NCBI GenBank assembly: GCA_002452635.1 | Contig: DKEU01000221.1 | Location: 21,707 to 26,880, forward strand | Origin: Desulfovibrionaceae bacterium UBA6814 | GTDB lineage: Bacteria; Desulfobacterota; Desulfovibrionia; Desulfovibrionales; Desulfovibrionaceae | Length of the DNA stretch: 5,174 nt | Direction of reading: 5' to 3' | In this document: positions 5,150-5,174 of the stretch, in pieces | Layout of the letters: every line of letters starts with the position of its first letter | Numbering within the stretch: the first letter of the stretch is position 1 | Notes under the pieces: generated by a model | What the model saw: only the letters and a program-made list of their open reading frames with translations | Databases searched by the model: none | What the model was told of the DNA's origin: nothing | Translations under genes and position numbers: made by a program

Positions 5150-5174
5150 GTAGGGGCGTATATGGCCCCGCCCC
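5150..5174 (+). repeat. REP-like palindrome 4, cut by the window end
   Basis: GTAGGGGCG at 5150-5158 opens a fourth copy in the same orientation as copy 3. GGGGCG (5153-5158) can pair with CGCCCC (5169-5174), or GGGGC (5153-5157) with GCCCC (5165-5169). The centre is less regular than in the other three, and the element may continue beyond the last base, so its full form is unknown. Confidence 0.6.

Noticed and set aside
4929..5174. CRISPR array at the right end
   Set aside because: The repeated units are themselves palindromes with changing stems, irregular spacing and mixed orientation, not identical direct repeats with uniform spacers.

Overview
The window is a GC-rich bacterial chromosomal segment whose codons strongly favour G or C in the third position. 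It probably comes from a member of the Desulfovibrionales or a related delta-proteobacterial sulfate reducer. This rests on the style of the chemoreceptor tail, on the use of the folate/FAD enzyme TrmFO for the T-loop uridine methyl group, and on overall base composition. The lineage is inferred and was not tested by any search.

Layout, left to right. (1) 1-411, plus strand: the C-terminal end of a methyl-accepting chemotaxis protein, cut by the window edge. (2) 412-486: a short convergent intergenic region with two GC-rich inverted repeats, probably a shared terminator. (3) 487-1446, minus strand: a complete Dpp/Opp-type peptide ABC transporter ATPase standing alone, with no permease, binding protein or partner ATPase beside it. 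(4) 1447-1521: a short divergent gap. (5) 1522-1983, plus: a small cysteine-rich DUF3795 protein, followed after 27 bases by (6) 2011-3315, plus: trmFO, with both catalytic cysteines in place. (7) 3380-4009, plus: a Nudix hydrolase with a helical N-terminal domain and a perfect Nudix box. (8) 4010-4115: a gap with a promoter-like element and an AT-rich leader. (9) 4116-4928, plus: an amidohydrolase-2 (COG2159-like) metal-dependent hydrolase with all the expected metal ligands. (10) 4929-5174: a non-coding tract with four GTAG-headed palindromes of the REP type, the last cut by the window end.

How the genes fit together: DUF3795, trmFO and possibly the Nudix gene lie in the same direction and may be co-transcribed, while the amidohydrolase seems to have its own promoter. 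No shared pathway links the genes; this looks like ordinary housekeeping and accessory chromosome. The least routine parts are the REP-like cluster at the right end, with stems that differ in sequence but keep pairing and with short direct repeats beside three of them, and the orphan peptide-transporter ATPase. I found no convincing new defence, mobile or biosynthetic system.
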